Origin: UMGS1491 sp944380925
Lineage (GTDB): Bacteria; Bacillota; Clostridia; Oscillospirales; Acutalibacteraceae
Assembly (NCBI GenBank): GCA_944380925.1
Contig: CALWJD010000001.1
Span: 186,001 to 250,000 of the forward strand
Direction: 5' to 3'
Length of the DNA: 64,000 nucleotides
Shown here in pieces: positions 34,760-43,474 of the stretch. Position 1 is the first letter of the stretch; each line of letters begins with the position of its first letter. The position numbers and the translations under genes were made by a program. The notes under the pieces were generated by a model. It worked only from the letters and a program-made list of their open reading frames with translations, had not been told where the DNA came from and searched no databases.

Positions 34760-36520
34760 TTATTTTTTTAAGCTATGAATATACTCTTTTATACTTTCTT
34801 CGGAATTATTGGTAACATCTTTAAATCGATTTTTCGTATTTTCTTCTTTTATAACTTTCAAATACTCATCAATTGCCTCTTTGGTGCCCATTTGCGGGTT
34901 ATACCCACATATCATTTTAGTGATTCTGCCAATTTCCTCAAACGAAAAATCATAAAGTGAAAAATTACTTATATCAAAAGATTTATCGTTTAAAGCAAGC
35001 TCTTCCATAACTTTAAAAACTCTTTTATTAAAACTTGTAATTAAGTCGTTCGCGGAAATCTTAGAAAAAACACTTTTTGCAATATCGGGGTTATTAACAA
35101 CAGACGAAATCAAGGATTCCTCTGCCGCCGATGCTCGTAAATTATTACGCTTATCGGGATTAATTTTATCGTTTAACGCTGATGTAAACTTCTCCACATT
35201 TTTAAATTCTTTTTTTCGCTCTTTCTTTTTCCTTTGTTTTAAATATTTTTCAATCTGAATCATAACAGAAGACTTACTGATGCCAACTTCTGAACTAACA
35301 CGCATGGCATAAACTTCTCGTTCAATCGAGTTATTGCAAGAAGCTAAAATTTTGGCAGCCTCTGTAAGATATTCCACTTTATCTTCGTCATTTTCAAGAT
35401 TATACCGCCCTTTTATGCCTGAAAGCTTGTACTCTATATCACTTTTAGAGTTTTCTATCAAATTTCTAAACTTGATTTCACCTTTTTCGCCTTGCGTGCG
35501 TATGTATTCATCAGGGTCTTTAGCTTTTGGAATAGTTACAACTTTAACTGCAACAGAATTATTTTTAAGCATCTCAATTGCTTTAGCAGCAGCTTTTTTA
35601 CCGGGCTCATCGGAATCATAAGAAACAATAACTTCTTCGGCATTACGTGCTATAAGCTTAACCTGATTTGTCGTAAGTGCCGTTCCGAGACCCGCCACGG
35701 CATTTGTAAATCCTGCCTGATGCAAAGTAATTACGTCCATATAACCTTCAGTAAGGATAAGACTATTTTTTCCGGATTTTTTTGCAAAGTTAAGGGCAAA
35801 CAAATTGGAACTTTTTTTAAATACAGGGGTATCGGAAGTATTTATATACTTTGGAATATCATTTCCCATTGTCCGTGCACCGAACGCAACAACATTTCCT
35901 CTTACGTCTATTATCGGAAACATCAGGCGATTTCTAAATCTATCCACATAATGCCCGCTGCGTGATTTAAATGCCAGGTCCGCTAAAACCACATCTTCCA
36001 TATTATAGCCTATTTTTTTAAAATAGTCCACAAGCGCATAACCGGATGGCGGAGAAAACCCAAGCCCAAAATGAGTAATCGTCTTGTTTTGAACACCACG
36101 AGTCGTTAAATATTTAAACGCTTTATTTTCTTTATCTTGGGCAAGGCATTTATGGTAAAACTTTGCCGACTCTCGATTAATTTTATATATCAGCAACTTT
36201 TTTTGGTGCTCCCGATTATCTTCTTCGCTGATTTCAAAATCCATTCCGGCTCTTTCGGCAAGCTTTTGGACGGTTTCTATATAGTCATAATGCTCAATAA
36301 GGCGCAAAAAAGTAATAACATCTCCGCCTGCGCCACAGCCAAAACAATAAAATGACCCGTTTGAAGGATACACGCAAAACGAGGGCGTACGCTCGGAGTG
36401 GAACGGGCAAAGGCCCATTAAGTTTCTGCCCTTTTGCTGCAGATTTACGTATTCCCCTATTATTTCGCCTATATCATTTCTTGATTTTAATTCGCTTATA
36501 AAATCCTCTGAAAGAATCAT
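34760..36520 (-). CDS. dnaG: DNA primase DnaG
   Basis: DnaG makes RNA primers for Okazaki fragments. The zinc finger is CPFHSERTPSFCVYPSNGSF, then YCFGCGAGGDVITF. The TOPRIM domain has LILTEGYMDVITLHQAGFTN and SYDSDEPGKKAA. The 586 residues are complete. It sits between the dgt-like gene and rpoD. Confidence 0.97.
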   Translation of the reverse strand: MILSEDFISELKSRNDIGEIIGEYVNLQQKGRNLMGLCPFHSERTPSFCVYPSNGSFYCFGCGAGGDVITFLRLIEHYDYIETVQKLAERAGMDFEISEEDNREHQKKLLIYKINRESAKFYHKCLAQDKENKAFKYLTTRGVQNKTITHFGLGFSPPSGYALVDYFKKIGYNMEDVVLADLAFKSRSGHYVDRFRNRLMFPIIDVRGNVVAFGARTMGNDIPKYINTSDTPVFKKSSNLFALNFAKKSGKNSLILTEGYMDVITLHQAGFTNAVAGLGTALTTNQVKLIARNAEEVIVSYDSDEPGKKAAAKAIEMLKNNSVAVKVVTIPKAKDPDEYIRTQGEKGEIKFRNLIENSKSDIEYKLSGIKGRYNLENDEDKVEYLTEAAKILASCNNSIEREVYAMRVSSEVGISKSSVMIQIEKYLKQRKKKERKKEFKNVEKFTSALNDKINPDKRNNLRASAAEESLISSVVNNPDIAKSVFSKISANDLITSFNKRVFKVMEELALNDKSFDISNFSLYDFSFEEIGRITKMICGYNPQMGTKEAIDEYLKVIKEENTKNRFKDVTNNSEESIKEYIHSLKK

Positions 36521-36546
36521 TTTTTACCTCTTTAAAAACGGACTTT

Positions 36547-37551
36547 CTAGTTTAAGTTTGCAGATTTAGGAATAAAGATATCTTTAAACACACTAGTTGC
36601 AAATTTATCACTCATGCCCGCTATGTAATCACACACCGCACGGTTTAAACTTTCCTCTTTGGCAATATTTAAAAGATACCGGGGCATTTCTTCCGGGTGA
36701 TTCATAAAATGATTATATAAAGATTCTATAATAAACGGCACTTTTGAATCTTCCGAAAAAGACTGTTTATTTAAGTAAACATGAGAGTACATAAATTCAT
36801 GAAGATCATCAAACACGGTCCCTAAGCCATCGCTCATTTTAATATCTTTGCCCTCACTGTTTTCAACAATCGATTTGACCAATGTGTTAATTCTTTGCGA
36901 ATACCTATTTCCAAAAGCTTCGGTAAATCGTAAAGGTATGTCATCAATCTTTAAAAGCCCCGCTCTTATGGTGTCCTCCATATCGTGATTAATATATGCA
37001 ACTCTATCACAAAGTCTTACGACTCTACCTTCAGCCGTAAAGGCTTGCTCACCTTTGGTGTGGCAAACAATACCGTTTAGGACCTCTTTTGTAAGATTAA
37101 GCCCACGCCCGTCTTTTTCCAAACGTGAAAGCACACGAACGCTTTGGGTATAGTGTTTAAATCCGCCCTCACATAAATTATTAAGTGCACTCTCTCCGGC
37201 GTGGCCAAAAGGAGTATGACCTAAATCATGCCCAAGCGCAATGGCTTCCGTAAGATCTTCATTAAGTTTGAGCGCTCGTGCCACGTTTCTTGATATCTGC
37301 GCAACTTCAAGCGTATGAGTAAGGCGAGTTCTGTAATGATCCCCCTTAGGAGAAATAAAAACTTGAGTTTTATGTTTAAGCCTCCTAAAAGATTTACAGT
37401 GTATTATTCTGTCTCTATCCCTTTGATATTCCGTACGCAACTGACAAGGTTCTTCAAAAACTTCTCGCCCCAACGTTTTGGCAGAGCAAGACGCAAAGGG
37501 GCTAAGTATATCTAATTCCCTATTTTCTATTTCTTCTCTTATACAAGGCAT
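36547..37551 (-). CDS. dgt: Deoxyguanosinetriphosphate triphosphohydrolase-like HD protein
   Basis: This is an HD-superfamily dNTPase (dNTP to nucleoside plus PPPi). It has the conserved RDRDRIIHCKSFRRLKHKTQ-type opening, TRLTHTLEVAQISRNVARAL and the HD pair in ALGHDLGHTPFGHAGE. Its 334 residues match the short Gram-positive type. Upstream of dnaG-rpoD is its common clostridial position. Confidence 0.92.
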   Translation of the reverse strand: MPCIREEIENRELDILSPFASCSAKTLGREVFEEPCQLRTEYQRDRDRIIHCKSFRRLKHKTQVFISPKGDHYRTRLTHTLEVAQISRNVARALKLNEDLTEAIALGHDLGHTPFGHAGESALNNLCEGGFKHYTQSVRVLSRLEKDGRGLNLTKEVLNGIVCHTKGEQAFTAEGRVVRLCDRVAYINHDMEDTIRAGLLKIDDIPLRFTEAFGNRYSQRINTLVKSIVENSEGKDIKMSDGLGTVFDDLHEFMYSHVYLNKQSFSEDSKVPFIIESLYNHFMNHPEEMPRYLLNIAKEESLNRAVCDYIAGMSDKFATSVFKDIFIPKSANLN

Positions 37552-37584
37552 AACCGAACACCGCCTTAAAAAGTATTCATAAAA

Positions 37585-38193
37585 TTATATACATTTATAT
37601 CTATCTTCCAACAGCTTATAATTTAAGCAGTTTTGCAGTATCAGATCCAAATCCTCTTTTTTTACAAAAACGTCCAGTTTTATTTTATCTTGATACTCTG
37701 CGTTCTCTACCAAAGCTCCAATTTTGGAAAGAATATACGAAACCTTGTCATATTCCTTATATTCGGTATGAATTATAATATGCTTGCACAAAACGCACGT
37801 TTTTATTTCACTTTTTTTAAGTACCCCGGCAGCGCCGGAGCCATACATTTTTCTAAGCCCCGAGCTACCGAGCAACACGCCTCCGAAATATCTTACAACA
37901 ATTATTAAAATATTTTGCAAACCAAAGCTTTTGATTGCATTCATAACAGGGAGCCCCGCCGTGCCGGAAGGTTCCCCGTCATCGGAATATTTTTCTATGT
38001 TATTTTCAGCTAAACGATAAGCATAGACCCAGTGGCGAGCATCCCAATGCTTTGCTTTTATATCTTTTAAATTCTGCCGAACTTCATCTTCGCTATCTAC
38101 CGAAAAGGCATATGAAATAAATTTAGAACGCTTTTCGGTTTCTTCAAATACCATACTTTTGGAAATGGTTTGATATTCCGGCAAAGCCATCAC
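37585..38193 (-). CDS. yigZ: YigZ/IMPACT family protein
   Basis: The 202 residues contain the IMPACT N-terminal domain (FEETEKRSKFISYAFSVDSE, then HWDARHWVYAYRL, YSDDGEPSGTAGLPVMNAIK and VVRYFGGVLLGSSGL) and a C-terminal DUF1949 half. Family members may bind nucleic acids or regulate translation. The function is not settled. Confidence 0.93.
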   Translation of the reverse strand: MMALPEYQTISKSMVFEETEKRSKFISYAFSVDSEDEVRQNLKDIKAKHWDARHWVYAYRLAENNIEKYSDDGEPSGTAGLPVMNAIKSFGLQNILIIVVRYFGGVLLGSSGLRKMYGSGAAGVLKKSEIKTCVLCKHIIIHTEYKEYDKVSYILSKIGALVENAEYQDKIKLDVFVKKEDLDLILQNCLNYKLLEDRYKCI

Positions 38194-38274
38194 CCCACCA
38201 CAACAATTACAACAATAGGCAACGCAAATCTGCGCCGCCTATTCCGTAAACAATCTTTGGCCGTCAGAAAGCAA

Positions 38275-38490
38275 TCAATTGTTATTACTTTTAGCCATTT
38301 TTAAACGATTTTCAAATCTTGCCACACGTCCGCCTGTATCTACCAATTTTTGGTTACCGGTATAAAAAGGATGACATTTGGAACAAACTTCTACGCTGAT
38401 GTTTGATTTTGTGGATCTTGTTTCAACAACGTTTCCGCAAGCACATCTGATTTCCGTCTTTTCGTAATTAGGATGAATTCCTTTTTGCAC
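38275..38490 (-). CDS. rpmE: 50S ribosomal protein L31
   Basis: The 71-residue protein is the zinc-binding (C+) L31: MQKGIHPNYEKTEIRCACGN, then CSKCHPFYTGNQKLVDTGGR. It is a single gene with RBS agagaggtg upstream. Confidence 0.97.
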   Translation of the reverse strand: MQKGIHPNYEKTEIRCACGNVVETRSTKSNISVEVCSKCHPFYTGNQKLVDTGGRVARFENRLKMAKSNNN

Positions 38491-38782
38491 TGATTTTTCA
38501 CCTCTCTAACAATCATATAACTTTAAACAACAGTCATACAGCTTATAATTATATCACAGTTATTGCAATATGACAATAATTTTTAAAATCTTTATTTTTA
38601 AAAACATTATCAACCGAGTTTATTAAATTAGTTTATATAAATATTTTACCTGTTATGATGCGTTTTTGTAAAGTCTTTGAAAATAATTATAATTTATTGC
38701 AGTGTATCAATTTTAAATATATAATTAGATCTGGTGTGAAAATTTTGCACTGAAAAATAATTTTCGGGGGATTAATAAAATT

Positions 38783-39085
38783 ATGCCAAACTTTTTTGAA
38801 AATTTGGGAGCACCAAAAGGACTTATAGAATCTATTTTAGTTTACGTGGTTGTAATCGGAGGTATTTATTTCCTGCTTTTTAGGCCTCAGCAAAAAAAGA
38901 GAAAACAAGAAGAAGAAATGAGAAAAGCTCTGACAATCGGCGATGAAGTCACAACAATCGGAGGAATAGTGGGGAGAATCATAAGCATTAAAAACGATTC
39001 AGATTTACTCGTCATCGAAAGCGGCACTGAAAAAATAAAAATCAAAAATTGGGCCGTTGCAAACGTTGAAACAAAAAAAGAATAA
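38783..39085 (+). CDS. yajC: Preprotein translocase subunit YajC
   Basis: YajC is a small membrane protein of the SecDF-YajC complex. The 100 residues have one TM segment (VYVVVIGGIYFLLFRPQQKK) followed by ALTIGDEVTTIGGIVGRI. It stands alone, without secD/secF next to it. The divergent gap to rpmE (292 bp) is AT-rich and shows no other gene. Confidence 0.95.
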   Translation: MPNFFENLGAPKGLIESILVYVVVIGGIYFLLFRPQQKKRKQEEEMRKALTIGDEVTTIGGIVGRIISIKNDSDLLVIESGTEKIKIKNWAVANVETKKE

Positions 39086-39097
39086 TGCGTTAAAAAA

Positions 39098-39130
39098 GTT
39101 TCCTCAAGCTTCTATACTTGGAGAAACTAT
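39098..39130 (+). terminator. Terminator of yajC
   Basis: Stem GTTTCCTCAAG / CTTGGAGAAAC with central mismatches, followed by a weak T-rich tract. Confidence 0.5.
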
Positions 39131-39250
39131 TATTTTGCTTTAATCATATAAACTTTTTTCGATATTTTATTAGAAAAATTTAAAAAGTAACCATAATCTC
39201 TTCATTTTTCCAATCTGTTCTTCCTTTTTTCTTTCTTTGCAACTCTAATT

Positions 39251-39433
39251 TTACTTCTTCGCATCCTTCGAAACAAATTTAGGTAAAGCCAAATTAGACC
39301 ATGATTTTACAGGATCCATAACTCTTCTTAGTCTTGGGTAGCCCTCCTTAGTAAAAGCTTTTATTAATTTGTCAACCTTCTCCAAAAAAGCCTTAAAAGC
39401 TGGCTCTAAAGTAGTAGTAACAACGTGATTCAT
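39251..39433 (-). CDS. 60-residue basic protein, translationally coupled
   Basis: No family is recognised. It is basic and partly helical (AFKAFLEKVDKLIKAFTKEG). Its ATG overlaps the stop of the 22-codon ORF in an ATGA, so translation is probably coupled. It could also be the main part of a gene whose first 22 codons are now in another frame. Confidence 0.5.
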   Translation of the reverse strand: MNHVVTTTLEPAFKAFLEKVDKLIKAFTKEGYPRLRRVMDPVKSWSNLALPKFVSKDAKK

Positions 39434-39498
39434 TTTCTCACAATCTTTTTCCCCGCATTAATAACATGTTCTTCATACCTAACCGTAGCATTTGGCAT
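39430..39498 (-). CDS. 22-residue leader-like ORF
   Basis: MPNATVRYEEHVINAGKKIV then RK and TGA. An RBS (aaaggatg) precedes the ATG, and a strong promoter lies 70 bp upstream. ATGA overlap with the next ORF suggests coupling. A leader peptide or the broken N-terminus of the next gene are both possible. Confidence 0.45.
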   Translation of the reverse strand: MPNATVRYEEHVINAGKKIVRK

Positions 39499-39565
39499 AA
39501 TAATCATCCTTTCTAAAAATAAAATTTTTAAAACTCAAATCTATTTCAAATTCAAGTTTGCGTTC

Positions 39566-39593
39566 ATTATATATATTGTATATATATTGTCAA
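39566..39593 (-). promoter_or_regulatory. Promoter of the small coupled ORFs
   Basis: Minus-strand TTGACA (39588-39593), 16-bp AT spacer, TATAAT (39566-39571). Confidence 0.75.
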
Positions 39594-39691
39594 GCATTTT
39601 ATAAAATTTAGTAAAAAATATTTTTGCACATAAAAACAGCTGCCACAGCGGCAACTGTTTTACTTATATTTATTATCTCAAAAATGTAAAC

Positions 39692-40441
39692 TTAGCTCGA
39701 TTCCCCAACTATAAATCTATGTAAGAAGTTTTTGGTGCGTTCATTTTGAGGATTTACAAGTATTTGCTCAGGTGTTCCCTCCTCACAAATAACGCCATCG
39801 TCCATAAACACTATCCTGTTCGAAACTTCTTTTGCAAATGCCATTTCATGCGTAACAATTATCATAGTCATATGAAGTTCCGTAAGGCTTTTCATAACTT
39901 TTAGCACCTCGCCGACCGTTTCAGGGTCAAGCGCCGAGGTCGGTTCATCAAATAAAAGCACTTCCGGATCCATAGCCAACGCACGGGCAATGGCAACTCT
40001 TTGTTTTTGTCCTCCCGAAAGCTGACGCGGTTTCGCATCCGCAAACTTTGCCATTTGAACTCTTTCCAAAAATTTTATAGCATTCTTTTTAGCGTCAACG
40101 TGATTCTTTTTTAGAACCTTAATTTGTCCAACGGTACAGTTTTCAAGCACATTTAAATTATTAAAAAGATTAAATTGCTGGAAAACCATTCCAACCTTTG
40201 AACGATACATATCAACATTGTAATTGTTTTTTAAAACATTTTCGCCTTTATATAAAATTTCGCCACTCGTCGGAATTTCAAGCAAATTTATGCATCGTAA
40301 AAATGTGGACTTTCCGGAGCCGGACGGCCCAATGATACAAGAAACATCGCCCTTATTTATGTTAAAATCCACGTTGTTTAAAACATTTATACTGCCGAAA
40401 GACTTACAAAGTTTATTAATTTTTATAATGTTATTTTCCAT
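39692..40441 (-). CDS. Polar amino-acid ABC transporter ATP-binding protein
   Basis: This is the ATPase of a GlnQ/HisP-type importer. Starting at ATG 40441 gives 249 residues: IIKINKLCKSFGSINVLNNV, Walker A GPSGSGKSTFLRCINLLE, signature LSGGQKQRVAIARALAMDPE, Walker B VLLFDEPTSALDPE. An upstream in-frame extension runs inside the permease gene and has no RBS. The chosen start overlaps the permease stop by 11 bp, as is common in such operons. Confidence 0.95.
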   Translation of the reverse strand: MENNIIKINKLCKSFGSINVLNNVDFNINKGDVSCIIGPSGSGKSTFLRCINLLEIPTSGEILYKGENVLKNNYNVDMYRSKVGMVFQQFNLFNNLNVLENCTVGQIKVLKKNHVDAKKNAIKFLERVQMAKFADAKPRQLSGGQKQRVAIARALAMDPEVLLFDEPTSALDPETVGEVLKVMKSLTELHMTMIIVTHEMAFAKEVSNRIVFMDDGVICEEGTPEQILVNPQNERTKNFLHRFIVGESS

Positions 40442-41207
40442 TTTTTTCATCACCCGGCTTTTTAGCAAAAATAATTGGCATAGTTGAAGAAACGTGTATG
40501 AAATCTTTTGGTCCATCCATACGTTTTTCAAGGCGTTTTAAGAGCCTTGTTACCACAAGGGTCAAAACAAAGTATATGACCGCCGCAACAAGAAATGTTT
40601 CATACGTACGAAGTATCGCGCCTTTAATGGATTTTGTAACAAAGAAAAGTTCGGTAACCGATATAACATTCAAAACAGAGGTGTCTTTAATATTTATGAT
40701 AAATTCATTTCCCGTAGCGGGCAGAATATTTCTTATGGTTTGCGGAAGAATTATGTGCCACATTGCTTGCCCATGGCTCATACCAATTGCCTTGGCGGCT
40801 TCCATTTGACCCGGATCCACGCTTTCGATGCCGCCTCTTACAACTTCTACCATGTATGCACCCGTATTTATTGAAACAATAAGCATACCGGCAACTGTGG
40901 GGCTAAAATCTATACTAAAGAACTCTTGCATACCAAAATATATTATAATGGCCTGAACCATCATCGGTGTCCCACGGAAAACCTCAACGTAGCAAGTGAT
41001 AATAAAATTAACTATCTTCATAAAAAAGTTTTTTATTTTATTTCTTGAGGGCGGTATTTTCTTAACTGACCCCAAAGCAAGGCCAATCAAAAATCCTATA
41101 ACAGTACCCGTAAGAGAAATCAGTAAAGTGGTTACCATTCCTCTTAAAAACCAAGTTCCGTAGTGGTTCAGTATATAAACAATCCATTCAAAAAACGTTT
41201 TTTCCAT
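40431..41207 (-). CDS. Polar amino-acid ABC transporter permease (HisM family)
   Basis: The 258-residue membrane protein shows FLRGMVTTLLISLTGTVIGF, then VEVFRGTPMMVQAIIIYFGM and the EAA loop region EAAKAIGMSHGQAMWHIILP, a classic amino-acid permease pattern. It lies between the binding protein and ATPase genes. Confidence 0.95.
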   Translation of the reverse strand: MEKTFFEWIVYILNHYGTWFLRGMVTTLLISLTGTVIGFLIGLALGSVKKIPPSRNKIKNFFMKIVNFIITCYVEVFRGTPMMVQAIIIYFGMQEFFSIDFSPTVAGMLIVSINTGAYMVEVVRGGIESVDPGQMEAAKAIGMSHGQAMWHIILPQTIRNILPATGNEFIINIKDTSVLNVISVTELFFVTKSIKGAILRTYETFLVAAVIYFVLTLVVTRLLKRLEKRMDGPKDFIHVSSTMPIIFAKKPGDEKNGK

Positions 41208-41229
41208 AGTATTTAAATTACACCCCCGA

Positions 41230-42066
41230 TTAATTAGCGGCCGCCGGCTGGGAGGCCACGGCTTTTCTCATTAGCTCTTCTCTATCTTCTAAGCTTATGC
41301 TTTTAAGAACTTTATTAATTTGCTCTCTTAGAAAACTTCCTTTTTTGAGTCCAATCGCTATAGCAACATCATCTTGAGAAAAATTAAATCCTTTTCCTTT
41401 TTCAAAATCTATATATGTAAGCGAAGGATTGGTGTAAACCGCAACCATAGCAGCAGGTTTTTCACTAACGTATCCATCTATTTTCCCTGCCGTCACAGCC
41501 GAAATCATAGCGGAAAAATCTTCCATAGCGGTTTGCTTATTAACATTTGGTATCTGATCAATAAGATTATAATGAACCGTACTAAGCTGACCGGTAATCT
41601 TTGCGCCGTTTAACTCCATAAGACTTTTTGCACCTGAATATGCAAAATCTTTTTTCGTTACCACTACTATATCGGAATCGTAATAGTTATCCGTAAAATC
41701 TATCGTCTGCTTGCGTTCTTCTGTTGCGGACATACCCGCAATTATTGCGTCTATCTTACCCGAAGTTAAGGCAGGCAATAATCCGTCCCAATCAACTTTT
41801 ACAATTTCAAGTTCTTTATCAAGCGCCTGAGCTATCCTTTTTGCCATATAAACATCATATCCGCAGGCATACCAACCGCCGGGAATTCCAATCGCACCAT
41901 TTGAGTTGTTCGGCTGAATCCAGTTAAACGGAGCATACGCACACTCCATTCCAACTCTAAATTTTTCTTTATTGTTTTGAGGACTATCAGAACCACAGCC
42001 CGAGAAAAGCACAGCCAAAACTATGGCAAAAGCACTAATTTTCAGAAAATTAAAAAACTTTTTCAT
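41230..42066 (-). CDS. Extracellular amino-acid-binding lipoprotein
   Basis: The solute-binding protein has lipobox LFSGCGS (lipidated Cys about 24) and the family-3 core FRVGMECAYAPFNWIQ, then YDVYMAKRIAQALDKELEIV, WDGLLPALTSGKIDAIIAGM and TDNYYDSDIVVV. It is first gene of the three-gene transporter operon. The ligand is probably a polar amino acid and cannot be specified. Confidence 0.95.
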   Translation of the reverse strand: MKKFFNFLKISAFAIVLAVLFSGCGSDSPQNNKEKFRVGMECAYAPFNWIQPNNSNGAIGIPGGWYACGYDVYMAKRIAQALDKELEIVKVDWDGLLPALTSGKIDAIIAGMSATEERKQTIDFTDNYYDSDIVVVTKKDFAYSGAKSLMELNGAKITGQLSTVHYNLIDQIPNVNKQTAMEDFSAMISAVTAGKIDGYVSEKPAAMVAVYTNPSLTYIDFEKGKGFNFSQDDVAIAIGLKKGSFLREQINKVLKSISLEDREELMRKAVASQPAAAN

Positions 42067-42193
42067 TCTACTTTTACATCCCTTTCGATATACAATTTAC
42101 ACCAAACGAACAATTTGCGCAACCCCTGATTTTTAGTTGCGCAAAAATCTTTCATTCAAATATAAAATTTATATATCTTAAAAAATGCATCAA

Positions 42194-42679
42194 CTATTCT
42201 TCGCATCCGCAATCGGGGCAACAATCATCATCGCAACCGCAATCAGCGCCGCATCTGCACTCGCTTTCATCACTCAAGCTAAACTCTAAGCGATGGCCGC
42301 AACGTGGGCAATCCATATCTTCGTCAAGCAAAGTTTCTTCTGCCAAACAAATTTTTTCTCCACATTCGGGGCACATAACTTCATAGTAGTTTTCGTCGTC
42401 ATGGCAACCGCATGTGCAACTATCGTCACAATCGCCATCACATCCGCAGCAGCTATCCTTGCCAAAGACTTCATCTTCAACCGTTGCTAAATCTTCATCT
42501 AATAAATCCATTTGATCATAAAGACCATCTACATTTTTTTCCAGCTTATTAAAAGATTCCGAGGCTTCTTCCATCCAACCAAGCATAGCTTTTAATAGTT
42601 TTGTTTCTTTCTTGGTTTCATCAAGTTCCATACCTTCTATTAGACCCTTTATATAAGATGCTTTTTCCTTAATGTTCAT
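42194..42679 (-). CDS. Cys-rich metal-binding-like protein with CD1247-type N-terminus
   Basis: The start is set at ATG 42679 because ggagg lies 8 bp upstream. The helical N-half (NIKEKASYIKGLIEGMELDE) matches the small clostridial CD1247-type domain. The C-half has many CxxC and CxC pairs (CPECGEKI, CPRCGHRLEF) in a zinc-ribbon arrangement, and a very acidic Cys-rich tail. Function is unknown. It lies directly downstream of efp on the same strand. Confidence 0.8.
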   Translation of the reverse strand: MNIKEKASYIKGLIEGMELDETKKETKLLKAMLGWMEEASESFNKLEKNVDGLYDQMDLLDEDLATVEDEVFGKDSCCGCDGDCDDSCTCGCHDDENYYEVMCPECGEKICLAEETLLDEDMDCPRCGHRLEFSLSDESECRCGADCGCDDDCCPDCGCEE

Positions 42680-42722
42680 TTTGTTTTCCTCCAAAATTTT
42701 ATTACTCAGTATTAATTATCGA

Positions 42723-43280
42723 CTAAGCGCGTTCGAGATATTCGCCCGTTCTTGTGTCAATTCTAATCATGTCGCCTTCTTCTATAAATAAAGGCACTTT
42801 TATTTCCGCACCGGTTTCCAGTTTTGCGGGTTTTGTCGCATTTGTCGCAGTATCGCCTTTAAATCCGGCTTCCGTATCGATAACCAAAAGCTCTACAAAT
42901 AGCGGCGGCTCAACTCCAAAAACGCTGCCTTTATAGGAAAGAACTTTACATACCATATTCTCTTTAACAAATTTAAAATTGCTACCCAAAACAGATGCAT
43001 TAATCGGAATTTGCTCAAAAGTTTCATTATCCATAAAATAGTAAAGGTCGCCATCGCTGTATAAGTACTGCATTTCGCGTCTTTCTATAAAAGCTTCTTG
43101 ATATTTATCGCTCGGATTGAAAGTGCGCTCCGTTACCGCTCCGGTCATAACATTTTTAATTTTTGCTCTTACAAAAGCCGCTCCTTTACCGGGTTTAACG
43201 TGCTGAAATTCAACGATTGTAACAACATTTCCGTCCATTTCGAAAGTGGAACCATTTCTAAAATCTCCTGCTGATAACAT
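42723..43280 (-). CDS. efp: Elongation factor P
   Basis: EF-P relieves ribosome stalling at polyproline. The 185 residues start MLSAGDFRNGSTFEMDGNVV and continue FQHVKPGKGAAFVRAKIKNV, with the tip Lys in KPGKGAAF. Domains II/III end GDMIRIDTRTGEYLERA. Confidence 0.97.
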   Translation of the reverse strand: MLSAGDFRNGSTFEMDGNVVTIVEFQHVKPGKGAAFVRAKIKNVMTGAVTERTFNPSDKYQEAFIERREMQYLYSDGDLYYFMDNETFEQIPINASVLGSNFKFVKENMVCKVLSYKGSVFGVEPPLFVELLVIDTEAGFKGDTATNATKPAKLETGAEIKVPLFIEEGDMIRIDTRTGEYLERA

Positions 43281-43410
43281 AATAGCCCTCCTGTTAATAT
43301 AGTTTTATAAAAACAAATATGTATTTATATGACTTTTGCAATATATATTCGGCACACATAAAAGTATATCCGAATATTAAATTGGTTGCAATAGTCAAAA
43401 CAAGGATTTT

Positions 43411-43458
43411 ATTTTAATTAAATAAGCATACCACAACTTAGCGGAGGTATGCTTATTT
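43411..43458 (-). terminator. Terminator of gatCAB
   Basis: Minus-strand stem AAATAAGCATACC / GGTATGCTTATTT just past the gatB stop, followed by AATTAAAATAAAATCC. Confidence 0.75.
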
Positions 43459-43474
43459 GCAACAAACAGGACTT

